From positions 2,418,001 to 2,482,000 of the forward strand of contig NZ_AP026678.1 of assembly GCF_025998815.1 (NCBI RefSeq): a stretch of 64,000 nt of DNA, in the 5' to 3' direction. Position 1 is the first letter of the stretch; every line of letters begins with the position of its first letter. A program made the position numbers and the translations under genes. Below are positions 49,561 through 59,465 of this stretch, one piece after another. The DNA comes from Ignavibacterium sp. (GTDB taxonomy: Bacteria; Bacteroidota; Ignavibacteria; Ignavibacteriales; Ignavibacteriaceae). Under the pieces are notes generated by a model. That model was not told the origin of the DNA, searched no databases, and saw nothing but the letters and a program-made list of their open reading frames with translations.

Positions 49561-51321
49561 ATGAAGCTCACTAACGAACAATACGATATTATAAATTCAA
49601 CCGGAGATATTAAGATAAATGCTGTTGCCGGTTCCGGGAAAACAACAACCATAATAGAATATTCCAAATCACGCCCGAAGAAAAATAAAATACTTTATCT
49701 CGCATTTAATCGTTCCGTTAAAACTGAAGCTGAGCAAAGATTCGGTTCAATTGGACTTGATAATGTCAAGGTCGAAACCGCACATTCTCTTGCTTATAAG
49801 AATACTGTTTTTCGTTTTAATTATAATGTTAAAACACAGGGCTACAAAACTTATGAAGTAGCTGAAATTCTCAAGCTTCGTCGCCGCAAAGAAAAACATT
49901 TTGAGTTGATTGCCGCTAACCATATCAATCGCTTTGTTAATTATTTCTGTAACAGTAAAGCAAAAAAAGTAAGTCAGTTAAATTATCTTGATGTTGTTTC
50001 CGATCCGCTTGCATTTGAATTCGTAAAGAAGAATTATGATTACATCGAAAAGCATACAAGAGAATTTCTTGCTAAAATGGATAAGGGAGAAATTGAGATA
50101 ACTCATGATTTTTATCTTAAAAAATTTCAATTGTCTTATCCAAATCTTGGATTTGATTATATTCTCTTTGATGAAGGACAGGATGCTTCACCAGCTATGC
50201 TTGATGTATTTCTGAATCAGCCGGCAACAAAAGTTATTGTTGGTGATTCTCACCAGCAAATTTATTCGTGGCGATTTGCGGTTAATTCTTTAGAAAGTGT
50301 TGACTTTAGAAGATTTCCTCTGACCATTAGTTTCCGCTTTCCTCAGGATATTGCAAATCTCGCTGTTGAAATTTTGAATTGGAAAAATCATTTGGATACA
50401 AAAGAAATTCTACCAATCAAAGGGACGGGCGGAAAAGAATTAAACAAACTAAAAGCAACTCTTGCACGAACAAACCTTGGTTTATTAAGTAAGGCAATAG
50501 AATTTGTTACTGAAAAATCCAAATCACAAACTCTTTACTTTGAAGGAAATGTAAATTCATATTTTTATTCAGATGAAGGGGCATCCCTGTTTGATGTTCT
50601 TAATTTATACAATCATAACCATGAAATGATTAAAGACAATCTCATAAAGAGTATGAGTGATTTTTCCGAACTTGAAGAGTATGTTGAAAAGACAGAAGAC
50701 ACTCAGCTTGCAATGCTTGTTGAAATAGTTAAAAAATATGAGGACGACCTACCCAGATTAATTAAATTAATACGGGATTCAACAGTGGAAAACAAAAATG
50801 ATGCGAAGATGATATTCTCGACTGTTCATCGTTCAAAAGGAATGGAATATGGAACGGTTTATCTACATAATGATTTTATTTCACAAAAGAAGATTAAACG
50901 ACTGATAGAAAAACAAAACGAAATACCTCTTGATGTTGCAAAAATTAATGAAGAAATAAATATACTTTATGTGGCTGTAACAAGAGCAATTAATAATTTA
51001 TTTATTCCTCAGCATTATCTGCCGACATCTTTTCCCCGATCATCAAATATTAAAATCATTGGTGGTGAGACGGAAGAACGGGATTTCGACAACAGAAAAA
51101 AGCTTGATACTTTCAGGAATAGAAATGAAAAACATAAATCTTCTTCATTCGATGATGTTAGAAAAAATCATCCGGACGCTTATAAAGCATGGCTACCTGA
51201 AGAAGAAGCAAAACTTCTCGCAATGGTAAAATCGAATATCAGCATTAATGAAATTTCCAGAAGTCTGGGTAGAACCAGAGGTGCAATTTTAAGCCGTCTA
51301 AATAAACTTTTCGGAAGATAG
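49561..51321 (+). CDS. UvrD/Rep-like superfamily 1 helicase
   Basis: 586 residues. Motif I INAVAGSGKTTTI (about 19-31), II LFDEGQDASP (about 201), III/Q-type VIVGDSHQQIYSWRFA, IV TISFRFP, V STVHRSKGMEYGTVYLHNDF and VI NILYVAVTRAINNLFIP. The C-terminus adds a small DNA-binding-like module (AYKAWLPEEEAKLLAMVKSNISINEISRSLGRTRGAILSRL) related to winged or Myb-like folds. Shorter than UvrD/PcrA (about 720), with reduced 2B domain. A repair or phage-like helicase. ATG 49561 preferred over TTG one codon earlier. Confidence 0.9.
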   Translation: MKLTNEQYDIINSTGDIKINAVAGSGKTTTIIEYSKSRPKKNKILYLAFNRSVKTEAEQRFGSIGLDNVKVETAHSLAYKNTVFRFNYNVKTQGYKTYEVAEILKLRRRKEKHFELIAANHINRFVNYFCNSKAKKVSQLNYLDVVSDPLAFEFVKKNYDYIEKHTREFLAKMDKGEIEITHDFYLKKFQLSYPNLGFDYILFDEGQDASPAMLDVFLNQPATKVIVGDSHQQIYSWRFAVNSLESVDFRRFPLTISFRFPQDIANLAVEILNWKNHLDTKEILPIKGTGGKELNKLKATLARTNLGLLSKAIEFVTEKSKSQTLYFEGNVNSYFYSDEGASLFDVLNLYNHNHEMIKDNLIKSMSDFSELEEYVEKTEDTQLAMLVEIVKKYEDDLPRLIKLIRDSTVENKNDAKMIFSTVHRSKGMEYGTVYLHNDFISQKKIKRLIEKQNEIPLDVAKINEEINILYVAVTRAINNLFIPQHYLPTSFPRSSNIKIIGGETEERDFDNRKKLDTFRNRNEKHKSSSFDDVRKNHPDAYKAWLPEEEAKLLAMVKSNISINEISRSLGRTRGAILSRLNKLFGR

Positions 51322-51339
51322 AATTCAATCCATACAAGG

Positions 51340-51960
51340 TTATTTTCTTCTCAGAACTTTAAATGCAATATCTCTTCCCTGCTTTTGTAGTATTGCAAGA
51401 TTTATCCAGCTTAATGCAAACTGCTCGAGTAATTCCACCTTATCATCGCCACCAAAATCATAGCATTCAGCAAAACCTGCATCGAGCGATAATTGCTTAG
51501 CAATTTCTTTTGCTTTTAAACTTGAGCCGGCGGCAAACATATCAATAGCAACCTCGCCGTACTTGGGATTTTCCATATTCTCAAATCCTGTTGAGTTAAA
51601 ACATTTAACAATATCTTCACAACCACTTTCTTTTTTTATTCCTTCGAAAGCTGTTTTATACGGCTCCGGTTTTTTGAAGACAGCGTTTGTTGCATCAATT
51701 ACAATTTTATTTTTCAGCGAAGGGTTTTGCTTTGCAATTGATACTGCGGCTTCAGGCGGAGTTGCGAATAATACTAATTCAGAATTTTCAATTGCATCAC
51801 TTATTGTATGTGATGAAATATTTTGAGAAAATTTTTCTAATTCTTTTGCATCACTTGAATTCAAATCTCTTAATCCAAGTAATATTGTGTGACCAGCTTT
51901 TGCCCATCTTTTGGCTAAAGCTCCGCCTACATTTCCAGCTCCAATGATTGCTATTTTCAT
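51340..51960 (-). CDS. NADPH-dependent F420-reductase-like oxidoreductase
   Basis: 206 residues. Rossmann start KIAIIGAGNVGGALAKRWAKAGHTILLGLRD binds NADP(H); VLFATPPEAAVSIA, NKIVIDATNAV and VKCFNSTGFENMENP follow the F420-dependent NADP oxidoreductase family. Bacteria without F420 carry many such homologues, with unknown substrate. Starts three bases from the next upstream gene end, so in one leftward unit with 51963-52556. Confidence 0.85.
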   Translation of the reverse strand: MKIAIIGAGNVGGALAKRWAKAGHTILLGLRDLNSSDAKELEKFSQNISSHTISDAIENSELVLFATPPEAAVSIAKQNPSLKNKIVIDATNAVFKKPEPYKTAFEGIKKESGCEDIVKCFNSTGFENMENPKYGEVAIDMFAAGSSLKAKEIAKQLSLDAGFAECYDFGGDDKVELLEQFALSWINLAILQKQGRDIAFKVLRRK

Positions 51961-51962
51961 TT

Positions 51963-52556
51963 TTAATCCTTTCTTTTTATTCCGAAGTAAATATAATAAA
52001 TCGGTACGGCGACATAAATTATGTATGCAATTATAACACTGATAAATGAACCGATTGCTCCAATAAAATAAAACGCCGGACCAATTAAAGTTTTTATTGC
52101 CAGCTTCTGTTGATGTCCAACATTTGATTCTTTTTTCAGCAGCTCCGGATTTTTAACTATGTATATTCGCAGAAAATAGAAAGCAATGCCAACCAGCATC
52201 AAACAAATTCCAAAGAAGAATGTTGAGGCTGATTGAGTGAAGTAATCACCAAGAAAAGCTGTTGGAAACGGAACGAATGACATAAAGAAAAGCAATAATC
52301 CATTTAACCACAGCAAAGTATTATTTGTCTTATCAATTTCATTAAAAATTCTGTGATGGTTCACCCACATTATTAAAAGCATAAAGAAGCTTAATGCCCA
52401 GCTGAAAAATTTAGGTGCAATAGAAACTAAAGCTGCAATAATTTTTTGAGTATTTACTTCTCCATCAATGTGGGGCACTTTTATTTCCAGAACAAGCAGC
52501 GTGATAATAATTGCAATCACTCCATCGCTGAAAGCTTCGAGACGATTTTTTTCCAT
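51963..52556 (-). CDS. TMEM175/DUF1211-family channel-like protein
   Basis: 197 residues with six membrane helices. The N-terminal RLEAFSDGVIAIIITLLVLEIKVP is the signature 'RxxxFSDGVFAIxxTLL' of TMEM175-type potassium channels. VNHHRIFNEIDKTNNTLLWLNGLLLFFMSFVPFPTAFLGDY is the second diagnostic block. Sits between the F420-like and DJ-1 genes, 10 bp after the latter. Confidence 0.9.
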   Translation of the reverse strand: MEKNRLEAFSDGVIAIIITLLVLEIKVPHIDGEVNTQKIIAALVSIAPKFFSWALSFFMLLIMWVNHHRIFNEIDKTNNTLLWLNGLLLFFMSFVPFPTAFLGDYFTQSASTFFFGICLMLVGIAFYFLRIYIVKNPELLKKESNVGHQQKLAIKTLIGPAFYFIGAIGSFISVIIAYIIYVAVPIYYIYFGIKRKD

Positions 52557-52566
52557 ATTGTTATTA

Positions 52567-53313
52567 TTAAACTCCCAATGCTTCGATTACAAGTTTTGCT
52601 GCTGCTCCTCCGGAATATTGCTGCTGACCGGTAATCAGTCTTCCATCTCTGACTGCAAATGGTTTGAACATTCCGTTAACAATAAAATTTGTATTGGGAA
52701 TTTTCTTTGCTTCTTCTTCAATCCAGAAAGGTTGAATTTTCATTCCGACAAAATTATCTGCGAATTGCTCTTCGCTGTTTGCAAAGCCAGTCCAGGTCTT
52801 TCCATCAACCAAAAGTTTACCGTCTTTTGTTTTCGCTTTGAGAAGAACACAAGTTGCGTGACAAACTATTGCAACAACTTTTCCTGCTTCATAAAAATCA
52901 GAAACGAATTTGTGAAGTTTAACATTATCAATAAAGGTGTACATCGGTGATTGCCCGCCAGCCAGGAACAAAGCATCATAATCTTCAATCTTTACCTGCG
53001 AAATGCTTTTTGTATTTTCAAGTAGCTTTGAGTGATTTGGAGAAGTTAAAAATCCCAAACTAATTAAATCGTGTGCAGAATATCCGCTTTCGTGTCTTGG
53101 ATCGCTGAATCCATCAAGCTCAAGTTTTCCGCCATCGGGACTGACAATTTCAACTTCATATCCTTTTTCTGTAAACTCGAAATACGGATGCGTTAATTCC
53201 GCAGCCCAAAATCCAATTGGCCAGCCGGTTTGTTTGGATACTGATGGATTTGCTGCAACAAGCAAAACTTTTTTTCTTTTTTCGGGATTTAGAACATCAA
53301 TGTTTGCGCTCAT
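52567..53313 (-). CDS. DJ-1/PfpI (HchA-like) protein
   Basis: 248 residues, class I glutamine-amidotransferase-like fold. The nucleophile elbow is AIVCHATCVLLKA (Cys near 143 with neighbouring His). GWPIGFWAAELTHPYFEF supplies the conserved Glu, and DALFLAGGQSPMYTF the oxyanion loop. Relatives act as glyoxalase III, deglycase-type or chaperones under carbonyl stress. It faces the HxlR regulator gene (147 bp apart), a common pairing for electrophile response. Confidence 0.88.
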   Translation of the reverse strand: MSANIDVLNPEKRKKVLLVAANPSVSKQTGWPIGFWAAELTHPYFEFTEKGYEVEIVSPDGGKLELDGFSDPRHESGYSAHDLISLGFLTSPNHSKLLENTKSISQVKIEDYDALFLAGGQSPMYTFIDNVKLHKFVSDFYEAGKVVAIVCHATCVLLKAKTKDGKLLVDGKTWTGFANSEEQFADNFVGMKIQPFWIEEEAKKIPNTNFIVNGMFKPFAVRDGRLITGQQQYSGGAAAKLVIEALGV

Positions 53314-53459
53314 ATTTTTTTCCTTTCAATAAAATATTTAATAGTTTTCTAACAAGATATTTTTGTTCTTATATGGTTTCAAGAACGCACAAAAAAGTAG
53401 CATACTCACTTATTGGTAAGAAATGAATTTAACGATTAAACTTAGCAGGGTAATTTTTT

Positions 53460-53795
53460 ATGCCCAGATTTGAATTTCGGGGAAAGTATTATAACAATCC
53501 AGTCGAGCTTTCTCTGGACATAATTGGTGGAAAGTGGAAGATGCCAATTCTCTGGAGATTGAAAGATAAATCGTGGCGTTACAGTGAGTTGAAGAAAAGC
53601 ATCGGAAAGATTACTCATAAAATGCTGGCACAACAATTAAAAGAACTTGAAGAAGATGGTTTGATAAGCAGAAAAGTTTATGCAAGTGTTCCACCTAAAG
53701 TAGAATACTCTATAACAGAAAAAGGTAAAACAACAATCCCAATAATTGATAGCTTAAGAAACTGGGGTGAAAACTTCAAAGAAGGAAAAATCTAG
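53460..53795 (+). CDS. HxlR-family transcriptional regulator
   Basis: 111 residues. NPVELSLDIIGGKWKMPILWRLKDKSWRYSELKKSIGKITHKMLAQQLKELEEDGLISRKVYASVPPKVEYSITEKG is a complete HxlR winged helix. It lacks the usual N-terminal Cys of formaldehyde/quinone sensors (MPRFEFRGKYYNNPVELS), so sensing may be indirect. Divergent from the DJ-1/TMEM175/F420-like unit, its probable target. Confidence 0.88.
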   Translation: MPRFEFRGKYYNNPVELSLDIIGGKWKMPILWRLKDKSWRYSELKKSIGKITHKMLAQQLKELEEDGLISRKVYASVPPKVEYSITEKGKTTIPIIDSLRNWGENFKEGKI

Positions 53796-56497
53796 TAGTA
53801 ATATCCTATCGAAAAATAGAAGAGAACATCTCCCCAGCTTATTGGATTCTCTGGTAGATCCTTTCTGAAAAGAAAACTTCTGCCAACCGCGAACTCGGCA
53901 GGACCGATTGGTGTGTCAAAAGAAACGGCTCCACCAATACCGTGTCGAAGATCTTTAAATCTTATCTGTTCCTGCACTGCCCAGGTGTTTCCCAAATCAT
54001 ATCTGATTTTAAAATAAGTGTCGAAGAATATTTTAAATGGAAATTTATATCTGTACATAAGTGATGCAAGAAATATTTGTCTTCCTCTGAATTCGTATTC
54101 ATGCATTCCATAAAAGGATTCCTGACCACCAAGAGAAAATTGCTGGCCAAGTGGTGTGGTTTTATCAGCAAAGCCCAAAACAATTTTGGGAGATATAACA
54201 TGACTTGAATTTTCTGAGAAATAATTCCTGTATTCAAAACCAAAGCTTGTATAACTAAGATTACCGCCTAAAAATGTTTGCGCAGTTTCATAAAAGCCAT
54301 TGAAGTAAATACCCTTTTCCGGATAAGGAAGTTTATCCTGAGTGTCTATTGTTGAGCTTATTTTAAGACTAACTGTTTTGTATTCGTATGGGTCGACAGG
54401 TGAAAGTTGTATGTTTTTAATTTTATCCGTTTGATATTTCCCTTCAACAATCAGATTACCAAATCTTCCAACCTGAGTACCAACACCAAGCGAGAATCCA
54501 TAATTTATCTGTCTGTACTCTCCTTCATTTACTCTGGAAAATCTGCTGTCGGTTTGCATAGGTTTATCTTTATAGTTGAAAATATCTTTCAACTTATAAA
54601 AAGCATTTATCTTATAAGTAAAGTATGTATCAAAAATTCTGTTTGCTTTTTGCTCAAGAATGTATGAACGGCTTCTTATTCCACCATAGAAAATAAATCC
54701 GAGTTCGGTCCCTGTTCCAAAAAGATTTTCTTCACGAATATCAAGTCCAAGCTGAAACCTGTATTCGTTATCAAGACGATAACCAACTCTAAGCTGTCCG
54801 GTTTGTTTTTCATCAACTTTAACCAGCAATACATTCTGACCATTCTCATCATAGACCGAAACATCAACACTTTCGAAGAGACCGGTGCTTCTTAAATTTT
54901 TTAATCCGTCTTCAACATCAATTATTTTGAAAAAATCTCCTTCAGAAAAAGGTAGCTCGCGTGTTATTACTCTTTCACTGGTTCTATAATTTCCTTCAAC
55001 AATGATTTTAGAAATAATTCCTTCGTCAACAAAAATTTTCAGAATATTTGTCTCCTCATCATAAGATACTTCCTGAATTTCTGCTAGCGAGAAACCTCCT
55101 TTCCGGTATAAACTCATTAGCTTTGTAAGTGCTTCTGAAAGTTTAACTGAAGAGTATGGCTTGCCTTTTATATCTGAGAATATTTCATCAATTCCATCTG
55201 AACTTATAAGCGATACACCTATCAGAACTATATCTTTTACTTTCTGATTATAAGATTTATTAAGAATGAGCTTATTGACATCCGAATCATTTACCAAAGT
55301 AGCAGAAAGATTTTTGTAATAGCCGGTTTCAAAAAGTTGCTCTAACTTTTTCTGAATTTCTATGTTTGATGTTTTCTTAATAAAGTTTGACCCGAAAACT
55401 TTTAACTCGTCTTCAGTTAATGAATCTGTAATAGAAACATTCTCAAACACAATTTCTTCTTCTGAGATATTGTTTGAGTAGATCGAATCAATAATTGATC
55501 TAAGTTTCCTGGCGGATTCAACAGAATTTTCATATCCGAGTAAAATTAAGCTATCTGCTTTTCCAAAGTCTGCTGAAGTAAAATCATTTAACTCTGGTGA
55601 GATTATAAAATCAGCGTATTCAAGTTGTCGGCGATTAACCAATCTCATCGGAATACTTACAATCTGGTCTGCAATTATCCATGGATAGTTTAATTCTTTT
55701 TCTGACCAAAGCGGACTTGTAACATCAACAGCAACGACTAAATCTGCCCCTGTTTGCTTTGTTATTTCTACAGGAACATTTGCAACAAGTCCTCCATCAA
55801 CAAGTGTTAATGAATCATATTTAACGGGTGCAAGAAAAAATGTAACGCTTGAGCTTGCTCTGAGTGCTTTACTTAAAGAACCGCCTCTAAGTACGACTGG
55901 CGAGCCATCAATAAGATTTGTACAAACAGCTCTGAATTTATTTTTCAGTAAATCAAAATTTCTTTGCGAATGAATCGGAGCATCAAAAGTTAAAATGTTA
56001 AGATAATTTGAAAGTTTCTGTCCATCGTTAAATGATGTGGGAAAAACCGGATTTAATCCATCGAGCCGTAAAGTTAGCACTGCTCTGTCTTCAGTTACTT
56101 TCTGATCAACAAAAAAATCTCTTCGGTTTGATTGCCTGTTTAAAGTAAGTAAATCGTTCCAATTTGTTTTTCTTGCAATTGTATCAAGCTCATCAACAGA
56201 GTAACCGGCAGAATAAAGTCCACCGACTATACTGCCCATACTTGTTCCGACAATTATGTCGGGAAAAATTTGATATTCTTCCAATGCCCTCAAAACACCA
56301 ACTTGCGCAATGCCGCGAGCACCTCCACCGCTTAGTGCAAATCCTACGACGGGTTTGTTCGCAGATATTTGTGTTTTTAATCCGAAAGGAAGTTGCTTTT
56401 CTTTTAAAGGAATGTTGAACTCATAGATAGTCTGAGGGAATGTGCTTGTGCTAATAACACACAAGCACATCAAAATTATTTTGAGAGATTTTAACAT
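53792..56497 (-). CDS. Patatin-like phospholipase fused to POTRA and outer-membrane barrel
   Basis: 901 residues. A signal peptide precedes the patatin domain (about 50-330). FALSGGGARGIAQVGVLRAL is the oxyanion hole, IIVGTSMGSIVGGLYSAG holds the catalytic Ser, and LVDGGLVANVPVE the Asp of the Ser-Asp dyad. A POTRA segment (VVEGNYRTSERVITRELPFSEGDFFKI) is at about 490-580, and a 16-strand BamA/Omp85-type barrel follows (about 590-901). The layout matches PlpD-type (type Vd) autotransporters, except that some members stay cell-bound. The stop overlaps the convergent HxlR gene by four bases. Confidence 0.9.
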   Translation of the reverse strand: MLKSLKIILMCLCVISTSTFPQTIYEFNIPLKEKQLPFGLKTQISANKPVVGFALSGGGARGIAQVGVLRALEEYQIFPDIIVGTSMGSIVGGLYSAGYSVDELDTIARKTNWNDLLTLNRQSNRRDFFVDQKVTEDRAVLTLRLDGLNPVFPTSFNDGQKLSNYLNILTFDAPIHSQRNFDLLKNKFRAVCTNLIDGSPVVLRGGSLSKALRASSSVTFFLAPVKYDSLTLVDGGLVANVPVEITKQTGADLVVAVDVTSPLWSEKELNYPWIIADQIVSIPMRLVNRRQLEYADFIISPELNDFTSADFGKADSLILLGYENSVESARKLRSIIDSIYSNNISEEEIVFENVSITDSLTEDELKVFGSNFIKKTSNIEIQKKLEQLFETGYYKNLSATLVNDSDVNKLILNKSYNQKVKDIVLIGVSLISSDGIDEIFSDIKGKPYSSVKLSEALTKLMSLYRKGGFSLAEIQEVSYDEETNILKIFVDEGIISKIIVEGNYRTSERVITRELPFSEGDFFKIIDVEDGLKNLRSTGLFESVDVSVYDENGQNVLLVKVDEKQTGQLRVGYRLDNEYRFQLGLDIREENLFGTGTELGFIFYGGIRSRSYILEQKANRIFDTYFTYKINAFYKLKDIFNYKDKPMQTDSRFSRVNEGEYRQINYGFSLGVGTQVGRFGNLIVEGKYQTDKIKNIQLSPVDPYEYKTVSLKISSTIDTQDKLPYPEKGIYFNGFYETAQTFLGGNLSYTSFGFEYRNYFSENSSHVISPKIVLGFADKTTPLGQQFSLGGQESFYGMHEYEFRGRQIFLASLMYRYKFPFKIFFDTYFKIRYDLGNTWAVQEQIRFKDLRHGIGGAVSFDTPIGPAEFAVGRSFLFRKDLPENPISWGDVLFYFSIGYYY

Positions 56498-56525
56498 TAA
56501 TGGTTCTCTGATAAATTTTAGAGAA

Positions 56526-58373
56526 CTATTTCTTTTTCTTTTGTTGCTGCTTTGCCTGTTGCTCAGCTGCTTCCATCAATCTTGCCATAAAACCCTTCTT
56601 CTTATTTGGATTTGCAACCGGAACTAATTCAACATCTTTACCCACTTTGTTAATATAATACTGCTGAGCAATTGAAAAAACATTGAACATAAAGTAATAA
56701 AGATTTAAACCCGATGGAAAGGTCATAAACAAAATTGTTAACATAATTGGCATTAAGTAAACAAGCATCTTTTGCGATGGATCTTTCATCGTCATCTTTT
56801 GCTGGAAGAAAGTTGTTATTCCCATCAGCAAAGCTAACCCGCTAATCTGCTGAACGCCAAACAGCGGAAGTTTAAATCCTAAATCATAAATAACATCTGG
56901 TGTGGATAAATCTTTTATCCACCAGACAAATGGCTGTTGTCTTAATTCAATTACAGATTGAAACATTCCCCAAAGCGCAATGAAAATTGGCATTTGCAAT
57001 AAGATTGGTAAACATCCTCCCGCCGGATTTATTCCATAAGTTGAATATAACTTCATCGTCTCTGAATTAAGCTTCTGCGGATCATCTTTATACTTTTCTT
57101 TAAGTTCTGCTATCTTGGGTTGAAGTGCCTGCATCTTTTTCATTGACTGGTAGCTTTGTTTTGTAAGAGGATAAACTGCAAGCTTTATAATCAACGAAAA
57201 GATTATAATCACAAATCCATAATTCGGAATAAACATATGAAGAAACTGAAACAATGGAAGCAGAACATATTCGGCAATTGGTCTTACAATAAATTTCAGC
57301 CCGAAGAAACTTCCAAAATCAACAAGTGCGATTAGATTTCGTCCAAGTGTTTCAAGCTGCTTATAATCAACCGGACCGATGTAAACTGAAAATTTATGTG
57401 TTTCCTGAATTTGGTTTTTGAAAGGTAATGTTAGTCTTGTTTCATAAATTTCTTTTATTCCGTCTTTTCCAACAACATAACGAGTGCCTTCAAGATAAGC
57501 ACCTTCAACATTATCCGGATTATCAGGTAAAACAACTGCTGCAAAGTATTTATTTCTTACCGCAACCCAATCAACTCTGCCTCTAAAGTCTTTTGAGATT
57601 TTTTCTCCAACAGAAGACGCATCAATTATAACCTGTTCACCACCAGAATATGCGCTTGCATTTGAGTAGTTAGCTTCATCCACAGAATTATGTTCAACGA
57701 ATCTTATTCCATTATTCCAAACTATATCAAATGAGTTATTACTTACATAGTCATTAAAGCCATTGAAAATAATTTCATTCTTTATCTCATAACTATCAGA
57801 AAAGAACAGATATCTTTTAACAATTGACTTTCCGTTTTTAAGATTAAGCGTGAAGTCAACCAGGAGCGAGTCTTTATCTTTTATTTTGTAATTGTAGTTG
57901 CCTGTGTAATTAAAAAACAACTCAGAAGAATTAAGTGCAACTCCATCTTCAGTTACTAAAGCAAAATCATAAGACCCGCCTTTACTGTAATTTATCAGTT
58001 GAACATGTTTACTAAAATCCTCTTCGTCGCCCTTGCTGTGTGAAGCATACCAATTATTAAATTTCTTCAGAAATACTTTTTTGAAATTGCCGCCTTTTGT
58101 TGAGAGTTCATAACGGGCAAGGTTTGTTTCTATAGTAACAAAGGATTCTTTTGCTGATAAGCTTTCAGGAAGAATTTTAATTGTCGTTGAGTCCGTTGGT
58201 CTTTCCTGTTTGACCACTGGTTTCTGTTGTTCAACTTCTTTCTCAACAACTGAGGTTGTATCCTGAGATTTCTTCTGTTGCTGTACATCTGTTGGTGTCG
58301 GGGCTGTGATATACAACCACACCATCAGTACAATTCCAATAAGAATAAAAGCTAATGTTGTCTGTCTATCCAT
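56526..58373 (-). CDS. yidC: Membrane protein insertase YidC
   Basis: 615 residues. N-terminal helix (TLAFILIGIVLMVWLYI), a Pro/Gln-rich linker, the periplasmic beta-sandwich (about 75-345) and the conserved five-helix insertase core from about 355. The core has GFVIIIFSLIIKLAVYPLTKQSYQSMKKMQALQPKIAELKEKYKDDPQKL and a hydrophilic groove. MFQSVIELRQQPFVWWIKDLSTPD follows, with a basic tail (QQAKQQQKKKK) that can contact ribosomes. Part of the conserved rpmH-rnpA-yidC cluster, but without yidD between. Confidence 0.95.
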   Translation of the reverse strand: MDRQTTLAFILIGIVLMVWLYITAPTPTDVQQQKKSQDTTSVVEKEVEQQKPVVKQERPTDSTTIKILPESLSAKESFVTIETNLARYELSTKGGNFKKVFLKKFNNWYASHSKGDEEDFSKHVQLINYSKGGSYDFALVTEDGVALNSSELFFNYTGNYNYKIKDKDSLLVDFTLNLKNGKSIVKRYLFFSDSYEIKNEIIFNGFNDYVSNNSFDIVWNNGIRFVEHNSVDEANYSNASAYSGGEQVIIDASSVGEKISKDFRGRVDWVAVRNKYFAAVVLPDNPDNVEGAYLEGTRYVVGKDGIKEIYETRLTLPFKNQIQETHKFSVYIGPVDYKQLETLGRNLIALVDFGSFFGLKFIVRPIAEYVLLPLFQFLHMFIPNYGFVIIIFSLIIKLAVYPLTKQSYQSMKKMQALQPKIAELKEKYKDDPQKLNSETMKLYSTYGINPAGGCLPILLQMPIFIALWGMFQSVIELRQQPFVWWIKDLSTPDVIYDLGFKLPLFGVQQISGLALLMGITTFFQQKMTMKDPSQKMLVYLMPIMLTILFMTFPSGLNLYYFMFNVFSIAQQYYINKVGKDVELVPVANPNKKKGFMARLMEAAEQQAKQQQKKKK

Positions 58374-58406
58374 CTTTTTCTTTCTGATGATTTACCAGCA
58401 TAAGTT

Positions 58407-58838
58407 CTATTTGAGCTTATGTTGATTTTCTTTTACTGAACCTGAAATTCTTTTTTCAATCTTATTTAATAACGATTTAACTTCGGTCTCTATTTCCCGA
58501 TAATGTAATTTTTTACTGTTTTGTTCATTGTAGCTCAAAGATGTAAACAAAATCAGCACTTGTTTTTTATACTGTTGTGCTGATTTTACCAAAGGAATTT
58601 TGTTTAATCTGTAAGCATTTCTGATTAATCTCTTCAGCTTATTTCTCCAGACTGCCTTACCGGCTTTTCTGGAGATGCCAACGGCAATTTTAACCCCTGG
58701 TTCGTTGGAATCTTGAATTAAATATATTGCTTTAAGAGAGTTCTTTGACGAGAATACCGAAGATCCGTCTTGTATTAGTAAATGAATATTTTTCTTCTCT
58801 TTTATTCTCTCGTATTTTGAAAGAGAAAAGAGTTTCAA
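58407..58838 (-). CDS. rnpA: Ribonuclease P protein component
   Basis: 143 residues. The RNR-type motif appears as AVWRNKLKRLIRNAYRLNK (about 74-92), with the N-terminal KYERIKEKKNIHLLIQDG and central GVKIAVGISRKAGK. Together with the RNase P RNA it matures tRNA 5' ends. The frame has only a TTG start (58838), 7 bases after the rpmH stop, so translation is probably coupled. No yidD gene separates it from yidC. Confidence 0.9.
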   Translation of the reverse strand: MKLFSLSKYERIKEKKNIHLLIQDGSSVFSSKNSLKAIYLIQDSNEPGVKIAVGISRKAGKAVWRNKLKRLIRNAYRLNKIPLVKSAQQYKKQVLILFTSLSYNEQNSKKLHYREIETEVKSLLNKIEKRISGSVKENQHKLK

Positions 58839-58845
58839 TGTGTGT

Positions 58846-58992
58846 TTACTTTTCGTCGCTTACTGTTAATTTTTTTCTGCCTTTAGCTCTTCTTCTCGAA
58901 AGAACGGTTCTTCCGTCTTTGGTTTTCATTCTTTCACGAAAGCCATGTTTATTTTTTCTTTTTCTATTGCTTGGCTGAAATGTTCTTTTCAT
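58846..58992 (-). CDS. rpmH: 50S ribosomal protein L34
   Basis: 48 residues, [20 protein letters not shown] then [28 protein letters not shown], a textbook L34. GGAGAC precedes the ATG. First gene of the leftward cluster from the origin region. Confidence 0.97.
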   Translation of the reverse strand: MKRTFQPSNRKRKNKHGFRERMKTKDGRTVLSRRRAKGRKKLTVSDEK

Positions 58993-59465
58993 TTGATTTT
59001 CGTCTCCTTGTTTATAAAAAAGTGCGTAAAAATATGAATATGCCCTCTATTTAACAAGGATTTTAGTATAGCAGACCTCACAGACGACTATGCAAGAATG
59101 AATATTGAAGAATTCTGATTTAATTATCATATGATTAAAAACTTTTTAAAAATTTTTCATCAATTAATTTGCTTGGAATGCCCTTACTTTCTATTTTCAC
59201 AATACAACAAGACAAATAAATCTGTGTGGATAACTTGTTGATATGTTGGTTTTGTGGCAATGTTTCACAATTGATTTTCCCCGTGTCGAAGGGCAATTTT
59301 AACATCTGTTTGTGAAAATGTTTAAGATAATATTTTATAATTGCTTTTATTTTGGGCTGTTAGCGCTTCTTAACTGATGTTAACAAGTTGTGGATATATT
59401 TGTGATGTTCATATAAAATTTTGTTTTATTAACCTTAACTTAAAACTTTTTAATCTGGTAAAACT
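58993..59465. other. Putative oriC region upstream of dnaA
   Basis: A 473-bp AT-rich gap between rpmH and dnaA. DnaA-box-like sequences: TGTGGATAA at 59225-59233, TGTGGATAT at 59389-59397 and TGTGGATAA at 59465-59473, the last overlapping the dnaA start. GTTAACAAG-type repeats occur near 59380. The promoters of rpmH and dnaA must lie here too. Which of the two gaps flanking dnaA is the true origin cannot be settled by eye. Confidence 0.65.
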